This document shows positions 1-11,666 of a DNA stretch of 64,000 bases, in pieces. The DNA is from Ophiura sarsii. Lineage: Eukaryota; Echinodermata; Ophiuroidea; Amphilepidida; Ophiuridae. The first letter of the stretch is position 1, and each line of letters opens with the position of its first letter. The position numbers and the translations under genes are program-made. Below the pieces are notes generated by a model. The model was given only the letters and a program-made list of their open reading frames with translations. It was not told the DNA's origin and searched no databases. The stretch is from positions 22,872,658 to 22,936,657 of the forward strand of contig CM069457.1 in NCBI GenBank assembly GCA_035610835.1, written 5' to 3'.

Positions 1-329
1 GTAGTCAAGTGGATATCTTCACAATTATGACATGACCGTGAAGTAGGGTACAAATGCAATTTTATTGCTGAAAATGTTACATGAGGGGGAATGTCTAGAT
101 TCAGGTTTTTTTTATTGACGTCAAGCCACGCCCTTTTCGATAATGTTATATTTATGACAAAATCTGTCATATTATATATTAGTATTTAATATAGTTGGTC
201 TTATAAACAAAATATCATGTTTGGTATCAAATTTAAGCTGTTGACTCCTGGAATACATATAAAATGATATAATAAATACATACAATAGTCAAAAGAGGTC
301 AAACGTGATTAAAATGTATTCATACATGT

Positions 330-405
330 CATGTCACCTGTAATTTCATGTCACCTGTGATTTCATGTCACCTGTAATTTCATGTCACCTGTAATTTCAT
401 GCAAC
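330..405. repeat. Four tandem copies of an 18-bp unit
   Basis: TCATGTCACCTGTAATTT is repeated four times with single-base changes, inside the 29-1216 TIR element. The copies abut with no spacers, so this is a minisatellite. Confidence 0.85.
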
Positions 406-991
406 GTACATAAAACGCTATATCCTGCCTGTCTATTTCAAGATGTTACAAGTAAAACTGTCAAACTGTCAATGCCTGTCTCCATTCACATCAGGTGCTT
501 GTTAGTAATATATTTGGAGTTAGAGGCACATCAGCATACTGATAATTATTTCTTTTGAAAACGTTCAAATATTTAATACAAGTAGATTGAGACTATGGTC
601 TTCATTATTTGTGGTTATTTTGTTTAATTAAAACCGTGCCTTGTTGAAGGGCAACAGTAGGCCCATATAATACTTCACAATTCCACCCTCAGAACATAAG
701 AAACCCCTATACTGCAGTTACTGGTATTCTCATTATATTACTTCTCCTACATCTTACATATGAATAGTTGCGTACAGGCATGTAAAAACAACATTAGGCC
801 TCATTAATTTGGAAACACTGTGAAATAGCATAACATTGCGGGTAAAGTGATTCAAAATAAGCTGGAAATAGAAGCAAAGACTTATATTTTAAAACTAACA
901 ACATTGAGAACAGCTAAGACACTAAAAATGCTAAGATAAAAACGATTGCGTCATTAGCCTGAATTTGAATCTATAGGCCGTGCTTTTTAAA

Positions 992-1043
992 ACATCTTGT
1001 GTTTGGTATGAAATTAAAATTTCATACCAAACACAAGATGTTT
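992..1043. repeat. Near-perfect palindrome, arms about 24 bp
   Basis: AACATCTTGTGTTTGGTATG is followed after a short centre by its inverted copy, giving a strong cruciform or hairpin. A diverged version of the arm (GTTTGGTATCAAATTT) occurs near 219, in the left half of the same element, so the palindrome probably belongs to the element's inner inverted repeat. Confidence 0.85.
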
Positions 1044-1416
1044 GTGTTGCAAATATATTTGTCATTATTATAACTGTCATTATTATGGCTTAAGACGTCA
1101 ATAAAAAAAAGTTGCCCAAGAGTACCATTTTGGTACCCGGTGGTGTAAATCTAGACTTACTCATCCATGATTTTCAGCAATAAAATCACATTTGTACCCT
1201 ACTTCACGGTCATGTCGAGCTTTCACCCGACTAAGGGTCCATCCGTATCGAGCAAGACACACAGCGACTCGTGCAGTATGATTGCTGAGATTTGTACCAG
1301 TGCCCATTCATGAATGTATTGTGTATGCTTGCTCAACTGATGATATTTGTACCCCCGCAACACGCATACATACAATAGTACAATAGTTTCTTACCTTGAT
1401 TTTTCAAAAATCAAGG

Positions 1417-2815
1417 TTCTCTATCTCTGCCGTTTCTTTCTTTCTTTCTATCAGACCCATCTACAAAATGCTATTTTTTCTACAGTTTACATGCTACAAT
1501 CACCAAACTTGGTCAGTAGGACCCCCTACCTGACTTACATATAGGGTCTTCAAAGTTAGGGGTCAAAGGTCACACAAAAGTCACTAGTGGTCAAAACGTG
1601 ATTTTCACTTAAAACGCATTTCCAATTTAGTGAAATGACCTAGGATTGTCAAAATTGGTCCACATATTCCTTTTGACCGTACGCATATACAAAAGAACGG
1701 TTTTTAAAATTAAAAATCATTTGGGGTCACTAGGGGTCAAAATGTAAATTTTTACTCCTCGCACTGAAAATGCTATTTTTTCGAGAGGAATTGACCTATG
1801 ATTTGTCAGAATTGATCAAAAGATTCCTTGTATCCATGTCCATAGGGTCTTCAGCGATTAAAAGTGACATGTCAGATGGGGTCACTAGGGGTCATTGACC
1901 TAAACAGGGGTAAAATGTAAGACATGCTTCGATTTTGACAGGTCATGTTTCATTTTGTAGGCATTGATAAGACAAGAAAAAAAGTCAATCATTTTCACGG
2001 GGTCAAAGGTCAACATAGGTCACTAGGGGTCAAAAGGTCAATTTTCATTCCTTGCACTCAAAATGCTATTTTTTCTACAGTGTACATGCTACAATCACCA
2101 GATTTGGTCAGTAGGACCCCCTACCAGACCTACATATAGGGTCTTCACAGTTTGGGGTCAAAGGTCACACAGGGGTCATAAGTGGTCAAAACGTGATTTT
2201 CACTTAAAACGCGTTTGCAATTTAGTGAAATGACCTAGGATCGTCAGAATTTGTCAACATATTCATTTTGACCGTACGCATATATAATAGTTCGGTTTTT
2301 AAAATCAAAATATATTTGGGGTCACTAGGGGTCTAAAGGTCAATTTTCACTCCTCACACTCAAAATGCTATTTTTTCGGGAGGAAATGACGCATGATTGT
2401 CAGAATTGGTCAAAAGATTTCTTGGATCCATGTACATATAGGGTCTTCAGCGATTAAAAGTGACATGTCATATGGGGTCACTAGGGGTCATTGACCTAAA
2501 CAGGGGTAAAATATAAGACATGCTCCGATTTTGACCGGATTTGTTTCATCTTGTAGGCATTGATGAAACAAGAAAAAAAAGGCAAATAATTTTTATTGGG
2601 TCAAAGGTCAACATAGGTCACGAGGGGTCAAAAGGTCAATTTGCACTCCTCGCACTCAAAATGCTATTTTTTCGGGAGGAAATGACCCATGATTGTCAGA
2701 ATTGGTCAAAAGATTTGTTGGATCCATTAAAAGTGACATGTCATATGGGGTGACTAGAGGTCATTAATCCATAAAAAATCAAGGTGTCCTGGTCTCAGAC
2801 CAGAACCATGTCTAG
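1417..2815 (+). mobile_element. Helitron/HINE-like non-autonomous element with 595-bp tandem repeats
   Basis: The 3' end looks like a Helitron terminus: a short hairpin CTGGTCTCAGACCAG (2789-2803), an 8-base spacer, then CTAG (2812-2815) followed by T. The left end is placed by the segment AAAATCAAGGT, which occurs both at about 1413-1424 and just before the hairpin at about 2776-2784. The interior is a tandem array: matching landmarks at 1491/2086 and 1866/2461 give a 595-bp period, and each unit contains a weaker half-period of about 300 bp (AAAATGCTATTTTTT recurs near 1467, 1765, 2061, 2365, 2659). No Rep-helicase gene is present. Placement of the left end and the Helitron label are inference. 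Confidence 0.5.
1440..2755. repeat. 595-bp tandem repeat, slightly over two units, rich in AGGTCA half-sites
   Basis: Copies are well conserved over most of the period, for example ATGCTACAATCACCA followed by GGTCAGTAGGACCCCCTACC in both units. The motifs GGGGTCACTAGGGGTCA and GGGGTCAAAGGTCA recur many times. The third copy is partial and ends near 2755. Confidence 0.85.
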
Positions 2816-3097
2816 TTGTCCCTCCATTTGATTGTCCCTGAGTAGCATCAGCGCTATTAGATGCAGTGGACGAGAGTGTAACGGAAAAAAATACAACCAG
2901 CGGACATTCGAGTTAGGTGCGGTATTACAGGTTTTTTTTAGGGCCTTGGCTATTAGGAGCTATTTATGTGTATATTATATATTCTAACAGTAGCCCTTTT
3001 TTGCTAAATGTAACAAGATTTTTGTTACTATTATACATGTATATGTATAGGGATCGTATATTAGCTATCGCTATCAGCTAAAGGGGTACCCCTAACA

Positions 3098-4790
3098 AAA
3101 GTAATGTTTAGCTTATATTAACTACCCCTATCTGCTAATGGGCTATCTTGATTTTATATTTTTTCGCCTGGAAAACGTAGCTATTGAGCTATCAGCTATC
3201 ACAACCCGTTAGCTTATATTAGCTACCCGTATCTGCTAATGGGCTATCTTGATTTTATATTTTTTCCCCTGGAAAACGTAGCTATTGAGCTATCAGCTAT
3301 CACAACGCGTTAGCTTATATTAGTTACCCCTATCTGCTAATGGGCTATCTTGATTTTATTTTTTTCCCCCTGGAAAACGTAGCTATTGAGCTATCAGCTA
3401 TCACAACCCGTTAGCTTATATTCGCTACCCCTATCTGCTAATGGGCTATCTTTATTTTATATTTTCCCCCCCTGGAAAACGTAGCTATTGAGCTATCAGC
3501 TATCACAACCCGTTAGCTTATATTAGCTACCCCTATCTGCTAATGGGCTATCTTTATTTTATATTTCCCCCCCCCCCCCCCCTGGAAAACGTAGCTATAG
3601 AGCTATCAGCTATCACAACCCGTTAGCTTATATTAGCTACCCCTATCTGCTAATGGGCTATCTTTATTTTATATTTTTTCCTTCGAAAACGTAGCTATTG
3701 AGCTATCAGCTATCACAACCCGTTAGCTTATATTAGCTACCCGTATCTGCTAATGGGCTATCTTTATTTTATATTTTTTCCCTCAAAAACTTAGCTATTG
3801 AGCTATCAGCTATCACAACCCGTTAGCTTATATTAGCTACCCCTATCTGCTAATGGGCTATCTTTATTTTATATTTTTTCCCTGGAAAACTTAGCTAATG
3901 AGCTATCAGCTATCACAACCCGTTAGCTTATATTAGCTACCCCTATCTGCTAATGGGCTATCTTTGTTTTATATATTTCCCTCGAAAACTTAGCTATTGA
4001 GCTATCAGCTATTACAACTCGTTAGCTTATATTAGCTACCCCTATCTGCTAATGGGCTATCTTTATTTTATATTTTCCCCCCTCGAAAACGTAGCTATTG
4101 AGCTATCAGCTATCACAACCCGTTAGCTTATATCAGCTACTCATATCTGCTAATGGGCTATCTTTATTTTATATTTCCCCCCCTCGAAAACGTAGCTATT
4201 GAGCTATCAGCTATCACAACCCGTTAGCTTATATCAGCTACTCATATCTGCTAATGGGCTATCTTATTTTATATTTTTTCCCTCGAAAACTTAGCTATTG
4301 AGCTATCAGCTATCACAACCCATTAGCTTATATTAGCTACCCGTATCTGCTAATGGGCTATCTTTATTTTATATTTTTTCCCTCGAAAAACTTAGCTATT
4401 GAGCTATCAGCTATTACAACCGTTAGCTTATATTAGCAACCCCTATCTGCTAATGGGCTATCTTTATTTTATATTTTTTTCCCCTGGAAAACGTAGCTAT
4501 TGAGCTATCAGCTATCACAACCCGTTAGCTTATATAAGCTACCCCTATCTGCTAATGGGCTATCTTTATTTTATATTTTCTTCCCCTGGAAAACGTAGCA
4601 ATTGAGCTATCAGCTATTACAACCCGTTAGCTTATATTAGCTACCCCTATCTGCTAATGGGCTATCTTGATTTTATATTTTTTACCCTGGAAAACGTAGC
4701 TATTGAGCTATCAGCTATCACAACCTGTTAGCTTATATCAGCTACCCCTATCTGCTAATGGGCTATCTTTATTTTATATTTTTTTCTACA
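3098..4790. repeat. 101-bp satellite, 16 tandem copies
   Basis: The landmark TCAGCTAT recurs at 3192, 3293, 3394, 3496, 3606, 3706, 3806, 3906, 4005, 4106, 4207, 4306, 4407, 4508, 4609 and 4711, a steady period of about 101 bases. Each unit contains CTGCTAATGGGCTATCTT and a variable T/C-rich run; most length variation between copies lies in that run, which is a C homopolymer in one copy near 3570. Confidence 0.95.
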
Positions 4791-5893
4791 TTGAAAACTT
4801 TTACGAGAGGTTTCCGAAAAATCTGTTGTGGATAATAATTATGGTAAATTATGGCCGCGTGGAAAGTGTTATCATGCATAATAAGAATTTTAACTTTTAT
4901 TGGCTTCCTACACCTACACGTTTTAAAGAACGACCAATCGTGTGTTACGGGATCGATTTGATGTTTTAACGCTAAATAAGTGTTTAAATTTCTATGGCTT
5001 CGAACACCAAGTTTAAACTCTTAACACGCTTTTAATACCGGTTTAAACGTCATTGGCTTCCTACACCAAGTTATATAAAATGTAACCACCTTAAAAGGTG
5101 TTTTGGCTTTTTAAAGAACGACCCTTGATGTGTTTGGGAAACGATCAAGTTAATATTTTATCTTATAATATATTGTTGTAATAGCTAATATCAGCTATAG
5201 CTAGGTTTATAATAAAGTAAAAATATAACTACCATTAGCGCATAACCCGATATTAGCTATCAATAGCTGATATTAGCTATCAATAGCTGACATTAGCTAC
5301 CAATAGCTTATATTAGCTACCAATAGCTTATATTAGCTACCAATAGCGTATATTAGATTGTTGTAATAGCTAATAGCTGGTATATCTATGTCTAAAAATA
5401 AAGAAGAAATCGAACTACCATATCGCATTAGCGGATATTAGCTATAGCTAGCGCTCTATTAAGCCGATATCAGCTTATGTTAGATAGCAATAGCTTATAT
5501 GATTGTTATAATAGAAGGTTGTAATAGCTAATATCAGCTATAGCTAGATTTAGAATAAAGTAAAAATCTATATACCATTATCCTATTAGCCAATATTAGG
5601 TATCGATAGCTTATATTAGCTACCAATAGCTTATATTAGCTACCCGTAGCTTATAATAGATTGTTGTAATAGCTTATATCAGCTATAGCTAGGTTTATAA
5701 TAAAATAAAAATCTAACTACATTAGCGCATAACCCGATATTAGCTATCAATAGCTGATATTAGCTACCAATAGTTTATATTAGCTTCCAATAGCGTATAT
5801 TAGATTGTTGTAATAGCTAATAGCTGGTATATCTATGTTTACAATAAAGAAGAAATCGAACTATCATATCGCATTATCGGGTAGTAGGTTATA

Positions 5894-6122
5894 CACTGAG
5901 CCAAAAAAGAAACTTATAAAAAAAAGAAACTTATAAAATTTTAACAGATCACCAAATAAAATTCTGTGCATGAAAATGTACCAAATTTGAATACAATATT
6001 AATGGTAATATTAGTAATATTGTATCCAAATTTGGTACATTTTCATGCACAGAATTTTATTTGGTGATCTGTTAAAATTTTATAAGTTCTTTTTTTTTAT
6101 AAGTTTCTTTTTTGGCTCAGTG
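5894..6122. mobile_element. Tc1/mariner-like MITE, near-perfect foldback, TA target duplication
   Basis: The element begins CACTGAGCCAAAAAAGAAAC and ends with the inverted copy GGCTCAGTG, flanked by TA on both sides (5892-5893, 6123-6124). Almost the whole length pairs with itself; the unpaired centre is only about ten bases around AATGGTAATATT. The termini and the TA duplication fit the Tc1/mariner superfamily. It sits inside the satellite element at 2913-6561. Confidence 0.85.
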
Positions 6123-6585
6123 TATTAGCTAGCGCTCTAGTTAGCCGATATCAGCTTATATTAGAGAGCAATAGCTTATATGATTGTTATAATAGAATGT
6201 TGTAATAGCTAATATCAGCTATAGGTAGGTTTGTAGCTGATATTAGTTAATACAATAAGCACATTGTAATAGCTAATATCTTATAGCTATAGCTAATATA
6301 TAATAGCTGATATTAGCTGTATTTGAGTACTATATACTGATATACCATATTAGCTAGCTATAGCTGATAATAGCTACGGCATTAACGGGTGAATTGTAGT
6401 AGCTTATATCTTGTTACCTATAGCTAATATCAAATATCCCCCTTTATTACCTAATATCATCCAATATCAGCTACAAGTACCATTAGCTAGTATCCGCAAT
6501 AGCTGAGGCTATTGGTGGCTATTAGGTTTCTAATGCAGCTAAATGTAATATCGCACCTTAATGGGACATTCTCGGTGTACAGTAC

Positions 6586-7536
6586 ATGGGCCAAAAACTA
6601 CCACACTGGATAATAAACCTGGCTTCGACGCAAGTGAAAGGTCGTGTACTAGCCACAGATTCGATGGAGCTCAAGGGTAAAAGTTTTAAGATAGCTGACT
6701 ACAGCAATGCCACAAAATCACAAGCTAACATCCGATTGAGTATTCATGGAGTCCCTCAGAACGTTTCAGAGGAAGACATTGCATCCTGGGTAAGCTCTTT
6801 TGCCAAATTGGCAAGCCCCATATTTAGACACAAGTCAAAGGATCAAGGTTATAGAAATCAGTTTCACCATCTAATGACGGGGAACAGATTTTGCTACGTG
6901 TCCCAAATAATCACGGACAAGCCAAGATACTCATCGATGGCCATACCAAATCCACTAGACCCCAAGGCTCTAACAAATGTAGAAATAACTCTGTACTATA
7001 ATGGCCAGCCAGAACAGTTCTGCAAATATTGTCACTGTAACGACCACACTATCTCTGATTGCCCGACAAAACCGTCGCCCAAATGCTACCTCTGCGGCGA
7101 GAACGGACACGTGAAGTTCAACTGCCCACAAGGAGACAAAGGTCCAAAGTGTTTTAACTGTGCCATGTTTGGTCATCGCAGTTATGAATGCCCTAATGAA
7201 CAAGTGGCCCCGACGCCCGAACCTACCATAGAGAATGCAACAAGTGCCATTGGGCCAAGTAACGAGATAATAAATGACCGTGCCGCGGAAGCGTTAGCTC
7301 TCACCCAAGAATTAATAGAGCATTGTTTAAATCCTGATAGTGCAAATTCTCCAGAACTCCTTAAAAAAGTACAATCAATCTTGAGTAAGAACCCCGCGCC
7401 CGGTGAGTCTTCAGAATTTCAGACACCAGTACAACAACAGTCAACTAGCGAAAAACGTTCAAAAAAGAAAACAGCAAAGAAACAAGCAAAACTTAACTTT
7501 GCCAACACCCCATCAAAATCAACAAAAAGGAAATAA
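6586..7536 (+). CDS. LINE ORF1 protein: RRM-like region plus three CCHC zinc knuckles
   Basis: 316 residues, uninterrupted. Residues about 47-110 look like an RNA-recognition fold (IRLSIHGVPQNVSEEDIASW, then RFCYVSQI). Three CCHC knuckles follow: C146-C149-H154-C159, C167-C170-H175-C180 and C189-C192-H197-C202. The C-terminal tail from about 280 is lysine-rich. This is the layout of ORF1 nucleic-acid chaperones in L1/Tx1-type LINEs, which coat the LINE RNA. The true start may lie further upstream: the frame stays open for several codons before ATG 6586, and the sequence immediately 5' is the right flank of the inserted satellite element at 2913-6561, so the original N-terminus may be displaced. 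The matching ORF2 begins about 7.8 kb downstream, after several insertions. Confidence 0.8.
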   Translation: MGQKLPHWIINLASTQVKGRVLATDSMELKGKSFKIADYSNATKSQANIRLSIHGVPQNVSEEDIASWVSSFAKLASPIFRHKSKDQGYRNQFHHLMTGNRFCYVSQIITDKPRYSSMAIPNPLDPKALTNVEITLYYNGQPEQFCKYCHCNDHTISDCPTKPSPKCYLCGENGHVKFNCPQGDKGPKCFNCAMFGHRSYECPNEQVAPTPEPTIENATSAIGPSNEIINDRAAEALALTQELIEHCLNPDSANSPELLKKVQSILSKNPAPGESSEFQTPVQQQSTSEKRSKKKTAKKQAKLNFANTPSKSTKRK

Positions 7537-7883
7537 CCCCTGACAAAAATCCCCAACCAGACAAAAGAGCAGTATCAGTGGCGATGTGTATACATCTTTT
7601 AATATTTTTAGAAAGGAGGGGATAACGGTTTCAAACATGGCGTAATGTCTCTGATTGGGTCATTACCTTCATGTTCTTGTTTGGACATAAGTTGAGAAAG
7701 GCGTTGGAATGTTCCCTTTTTATCCCCATTTACAGATATTCTAATTACATGCGATGTTTATTTCATATAATTATTGATATGAATAAATGAACGAATAATT
7801 ATACAAGAAAAATATATAATTATATGCCTAGCCATTAGGACATATAAATATATATAAATGCTGTGGAACTTCGTCGAACAGTG

Positions 7884-8560
7884 ACCAGTCAGCTGTAGAA
7901 CGGGGCCCCGTTTCAATTGAGGGCGCTCTAAAACGACGGGTATACATGTACGTAACCAAGGTAACGTACACCCGTCAATTTGCGCATTGATTGAATTTTC
8001 GCCTTTTACCCCCAATTATTTGCATAAAAAGTAACTATCCGTCCAGTTGAGGGCAGCATAAGGTACCAGAACTCATTGCGACATCCAGTTCGATGATTTG
8101 ATTAAACCTTTGACCCCAACATCAAACGACACAAGCTAAAATTATGTCTTTTTGACCGGTTTGCTGCGATGAGACCACCATTTTCTAGACGATATTACAC
8201 CATTGTATAGAATTTTTGGATTAAGTGTGATCATTTTTACATTAAATATAAGCCCTATAGTATTCAGAAGTTATGCCTTTGTAACGGTTATCTCTATGAT
8301 AAGAGAGTTATTTCGTTGTTTAAAATCGGCAAAATCGGCTTTTTATTAATCCTGAAAATTACTGTGACGTGAGGCCGTTCCCTTGGAAACGCCGTCCCGT
8401 TCCCAAGCCCGCCCTCTATTGAAAAGTGTTTTTTTGTTCGTATTCCGTCGGGTGACAGACTTCCGTCACTTGATGAACCGCCGTGTAAAAAATGACGGCA
8501 GTGCGTTACTAAATAGAGCGCCCTCAATTGAAACGGAGCCCCGTTCTACAGCTGACTGGT
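7884..8560. mobile_element. MITE with about 45-bp terminal inverted repeats
   Basis: ACCAGTCAGCTGTAGAACGG at the left end is repeated in inverted form at the right end, and the match extends through CCCCGTTTCAATTGAGGGCG. It is nested in the left half of the 7568-11666 foldback and absent from the corresponding right half, so it came later. The interior is non-coding; superfamily unknown. Confidence 0.8.
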
Positions 8561-9699
8561 GACCCTGACGAGCCATGCAACGTCCTAAATAGGTCATAGG
8601 CCTATAACATTTCCCTACGTATAGGGTTAGGACCTACACACTGTTTGACAGTAGACTATGTGTAGGTCTATTGTAATGTATATGTCTATCTTTATTTTAT
8701 CTTTTGCATGCATTTCATTGCATTGTTTTATCTTTTATATATATTTATTTATTCTGTTTATTCTTCATTTTTCATATATGCATATTTTAAGTCATTAATG
8801 GGGATGGTTAGGATTATGTTCTTGCTTCTTTGTTTTTGATCATTTTGGTTAGATCTTTCATCATAATGTTCATCCGTCAATAACCTGACAGTTGAACTCG
8901 TCTAGCACGGGGAGGGTGAGGAGGTGGAGGCGGAGGAGGTGGAGGCGGATTAGCGGCTGCCATTGCGTGATATTCAGTTGGATAGGAGGCTTGCTGAGTA
9001 GTTTTTGAATACGTGTAGGTTTATTGAAGGTAGATGATAGAAAAGAACCTTGAATACGATCTATGGTTTGATGATACCTTCGCCAAAGAGTTACACATTT
9101 TTAGGAATTTGATTGCTCAACATGTTACTAAATAGAATGCAATAATATGGTAATTGTTTGCACAGTAATGTAATTGAATTCACGATATGATAGCTGCACT
9201 AATCCTCCATGAATTAGTTTGCAGTTATATCGAATAGCGTGATGGATATACTATATTGAATGCTTCTATTGTCAACTGATTTGAATGGATATTGTGATTG
9301 AATGCTGATATTACTTAATTGAATGCTGATATTACTTAATTGAATGCCGATATTACTTAATTGAATGACTTTATATGGAAATTGACATTATACTAAATCC
9401 GTTCAACCAATTTAGCGTGATATGAATCTACGGAAATACTAATTAGAATGAAGTAAGTTTTAAATCGACTGGGATAACCTATATTAACTGCTTGAACAAA
9501 GACAGTCTCTCAAACTGTCAATTTACGTGGATTGAATAATGTGTACAAATTAACGTATGTTTCTCAATCATCCTTTCAATACCATTAACATAAATGAAAG
9601 TAAGAAATTCATAAATGATTTCCCACATTGTATGTATAGCATATATCTTATACATGTATTTAGTATGATAAATAACAGCCTTTATGATTGTCATGTACA

Positions 9700-10375
9700 G
9701 GGTGAGTCAGAAAGAAGTTTACCCGGATTGGTGGTGTTTTAAAAAACAAACAAATGACACTCGAGAGTTCAGTAAAGCATATATTTAACAAGCATTCTCT
9801 CCTGCTTATTAGGAAAAAGGAATGACACAAATTGAGCATTGCTAAGAGGAGTTATGTCTATTTTAATAAAGGTACTCATTTTGCAAGCTGTCCACGGAAT
9901 ACTTGACCAAACAAATGTAAAGTATGCATTTTAGCTGCGTACTTCCCTATTGACCGAGATTGGTGATGTTTTTCAAAACAAATAAATGACACTTAAAAGT
10001 TCAGTAAAGCATTTATTTACCAAATATACTCTGCTGCTTATTAGAGCAAATCAATGAAGCAAATTGATCATTCCTAAGAGAAGTTATGCCTGTTTTACTG
10101 AAAGCGCTCATGTTTTGTCAAGCTAAAATGCTTACTTTACATTTGTTTTGTCTTTGTCAAGTATTCCGTGGACAGCTTGCAAAATGAGTACCTTTATTAA
10201 AATAGGCATAACTCCTCTTCGCAATGATCAATTTGTGTCATTCTTTTTTCCTAATAAGCAGGAGAGAATGCTTGTTAAATATATGCTTAACTGAACTCTC
10301 GAGTGTCATTTGTTTGTTTTTTAAAACATCACCGATCCGGGTAAACTTCTTTCTGACTCACCCTGTATGCAAGCG
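9700..10375. repeat. Central palindrome of the foldback with an internal direct repeat
   Basis: GGGTGAGTCAGAAAGAAGTT (from about 9701) and its inverted copy (ending about 10372) bracket the centre. Inside, the segment starting GGATTGGTGGTGTTTT (9724) is repeated directly about 230 bases later with divergence (GAGATTGGTGATGTTT, 9956). This gives a direct duplication within an inverted one. Confidence 0.75.
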
Positions 10376-11666
10376 CTTTGATATTATGATCTATAACCAT
10401 GTTCTCAATTTTATGACACCTTATATCGTAAATATGGGTGTTCCCAGTCGATTTAAAACTTACTTCATTCTATTTAGTATTTCTGTAGTTTCAATTCACG
10501 CTAAATTGGTTGAACGGATTTAGTATAATGTCAATTTCCATATAAAGTCATTCAATTAAGTAATATCAGCATTCAATTAAGTAATATCAGCATTCAATGA
10601 CACTATCCATTCAAGTTAGTTGACAATAGAAGCATTCAATATAGTATATCCATCACGCTATTCGATATAACTGCAAACTAATTCATGGAGGATTAGTGTA
10701 GCTGTCATATCGTGAATTCAATTACATTTCTGTGCAAACAATTACCATATTATTGCATTCTATTAAGTAACACTATGTTGAGCAATCAAATTCCAAAAAT
10801 ATGTGTAACTCTTTGGCGAAGATATCATCAAACCATAGATTGTATTCAAGGTTCTTTTCTACAGCAATCCTCCTAACCAACTGAATATCACGCAATGGCA
10901 GCCGCTGATCTGCCTCCACCTCCTCCTCCTCCACTCCCCCCCCCCCCCCCCCTCCCCGTGCTATACATGGGGGCGACACGGCCCCCTCCACCAAAAAAGG
11001 GGAAGGAAAAAAAGAGGAAAAAAGGGAAAGATAGGGGAAGAAGAGGGGACAAAAAGTTCGAAAATTGAACAAAAATCCAATTCTGAGGGCACATCCCCCT
11101 CAGACCCCCCCCCCCTGTTTGAGCTTTTAAACCATCTATACTTAAATCAAAAATGTATTAGTATAATATGCTCATCTTCTTTCGTGCATTGATAAAAAAA
11201 AAATTGGAAATGAAGAGGTGGCTTTTCGATAACATTTTGGTCAAAAGTATACACCAGATCGCACCAAATGAGTTCGTAAATTGAACCTTTTTCTACTTCT
11301 GGGTGGGGGGGGGGGGGGGGGGGGGGGGCACATCCCCCCTCAGACACCCCCTGTCCGAGCATAGCATTTATATATATTTATATGTCCTAATGGATAGGCA
11401 TATAATTATACATTTTTCTTGTATAATTATTCGTTCATTTATTCATATCAATAATTATATGAAATAAACATCGCATGTAATTAGAATATCTGTAAATGGA
11501 GGATAAAGGGAACACTCCAACGCCTTTCTCAACTTATGTCCAAACAAGAACATGAAGGTAATGCATAATGACCTAATCGCAGACATTACGCCATGTTTGA
11601 AACCATTATCCCCTCATTCCTAAAAATATTCCAAAAAGATATATACACATCGCCACTGATTCTGCT

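Larger units (their letters stand above)
29..1216. mobile_element. Non-autonomous DNA transposon with long terminal inverted repeats
   Basis: The ends are inverted copies of each other: GACATGACCGTGAAGTAGGG begins at 29 and its reverse complement ends at 1216. The match continues inward, with mismatches, through the TTTTATTGCTGAAAAT and TTTTTATTGACGTC segments for roughly 120 bases or more. No coding sequence of useful length lies inside. It holds an 18-bp tandem repeat (about 330-405) and a near-perfect palindrome (992-1043). A target duplication is not obvious, so the superfamily is left open. Confidence 0.7.
2913..6561. mobile_element. TIR-bounded element (possibly Mutator-like) filled with satellite DNA
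   Basis: The left end reads TTAGGTGCGGTATTACA and the right end is the near reverse complement TGTAATATCGCACCTTAA. Flanks repeat as GGACATTCGAG (2902-2912) and GGACATTCTCG (6564-6574), consistent with a 9-11 bp target duplication, as in Mutator-like elements. No transposase is visible. Inside are a 101-bp satellite (3098-4790), two blocks built from loose TTAGCTA/AATAGCT repeats (about 5160-5890 and 6123-6540) and a nested MITE. Class assignment is tentative. Confidence 0.55.
7568..11666. mobile_element. 4.1-kb foldback (inverted-repeat) element
   Basis: AGCAGTATCAGTGGCGATGT at 7568 is matched by its inverted copy ending at 11666. The outer arms pair over about 300 bases (7568-7865 with 11363-11666). 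An inner pair matches over roughly a kilobase (about 8890-9945 with 10090-10960). Unpaired stretches are the nested MITE at 7884-8560 and a C/G-rich block at 10965-11350. No transposase gene is present; open frames here are palindrome or homopolymer artefacts. No convincing target duplication was found. It separates LINE ORF1 from ORF2. Confidence 0.8.

Noticed and set aside
330..405. Short regular repeats that could suggest a CRISPR array
   Set aside because: The copies abut without unique spacers, and the setting is a eukaryotic transposon. The arrays at 41507 and 32915 were rejected for the same reason.
1347..2753. Open frames of 64-70 codons repeated every 595 bases
   Set aside because: They follow the tandem repeat and share sequence only because the DNA repeats; codon-level constraint is not visible.
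5160..6540. TTAGCTA-like repeats considered as telomeric or centromeric DNA
   Set aside because: The word does not match the usual animal telomere repeat TTAGGG, the phase is irregular, and the block is enclosed by transposon ends.
10224..10523. 99-codon open frame in the foldback
   Set aside because: It lies in the right arm of a palindrome with no matching frame in the left arm and no recognisable motif.
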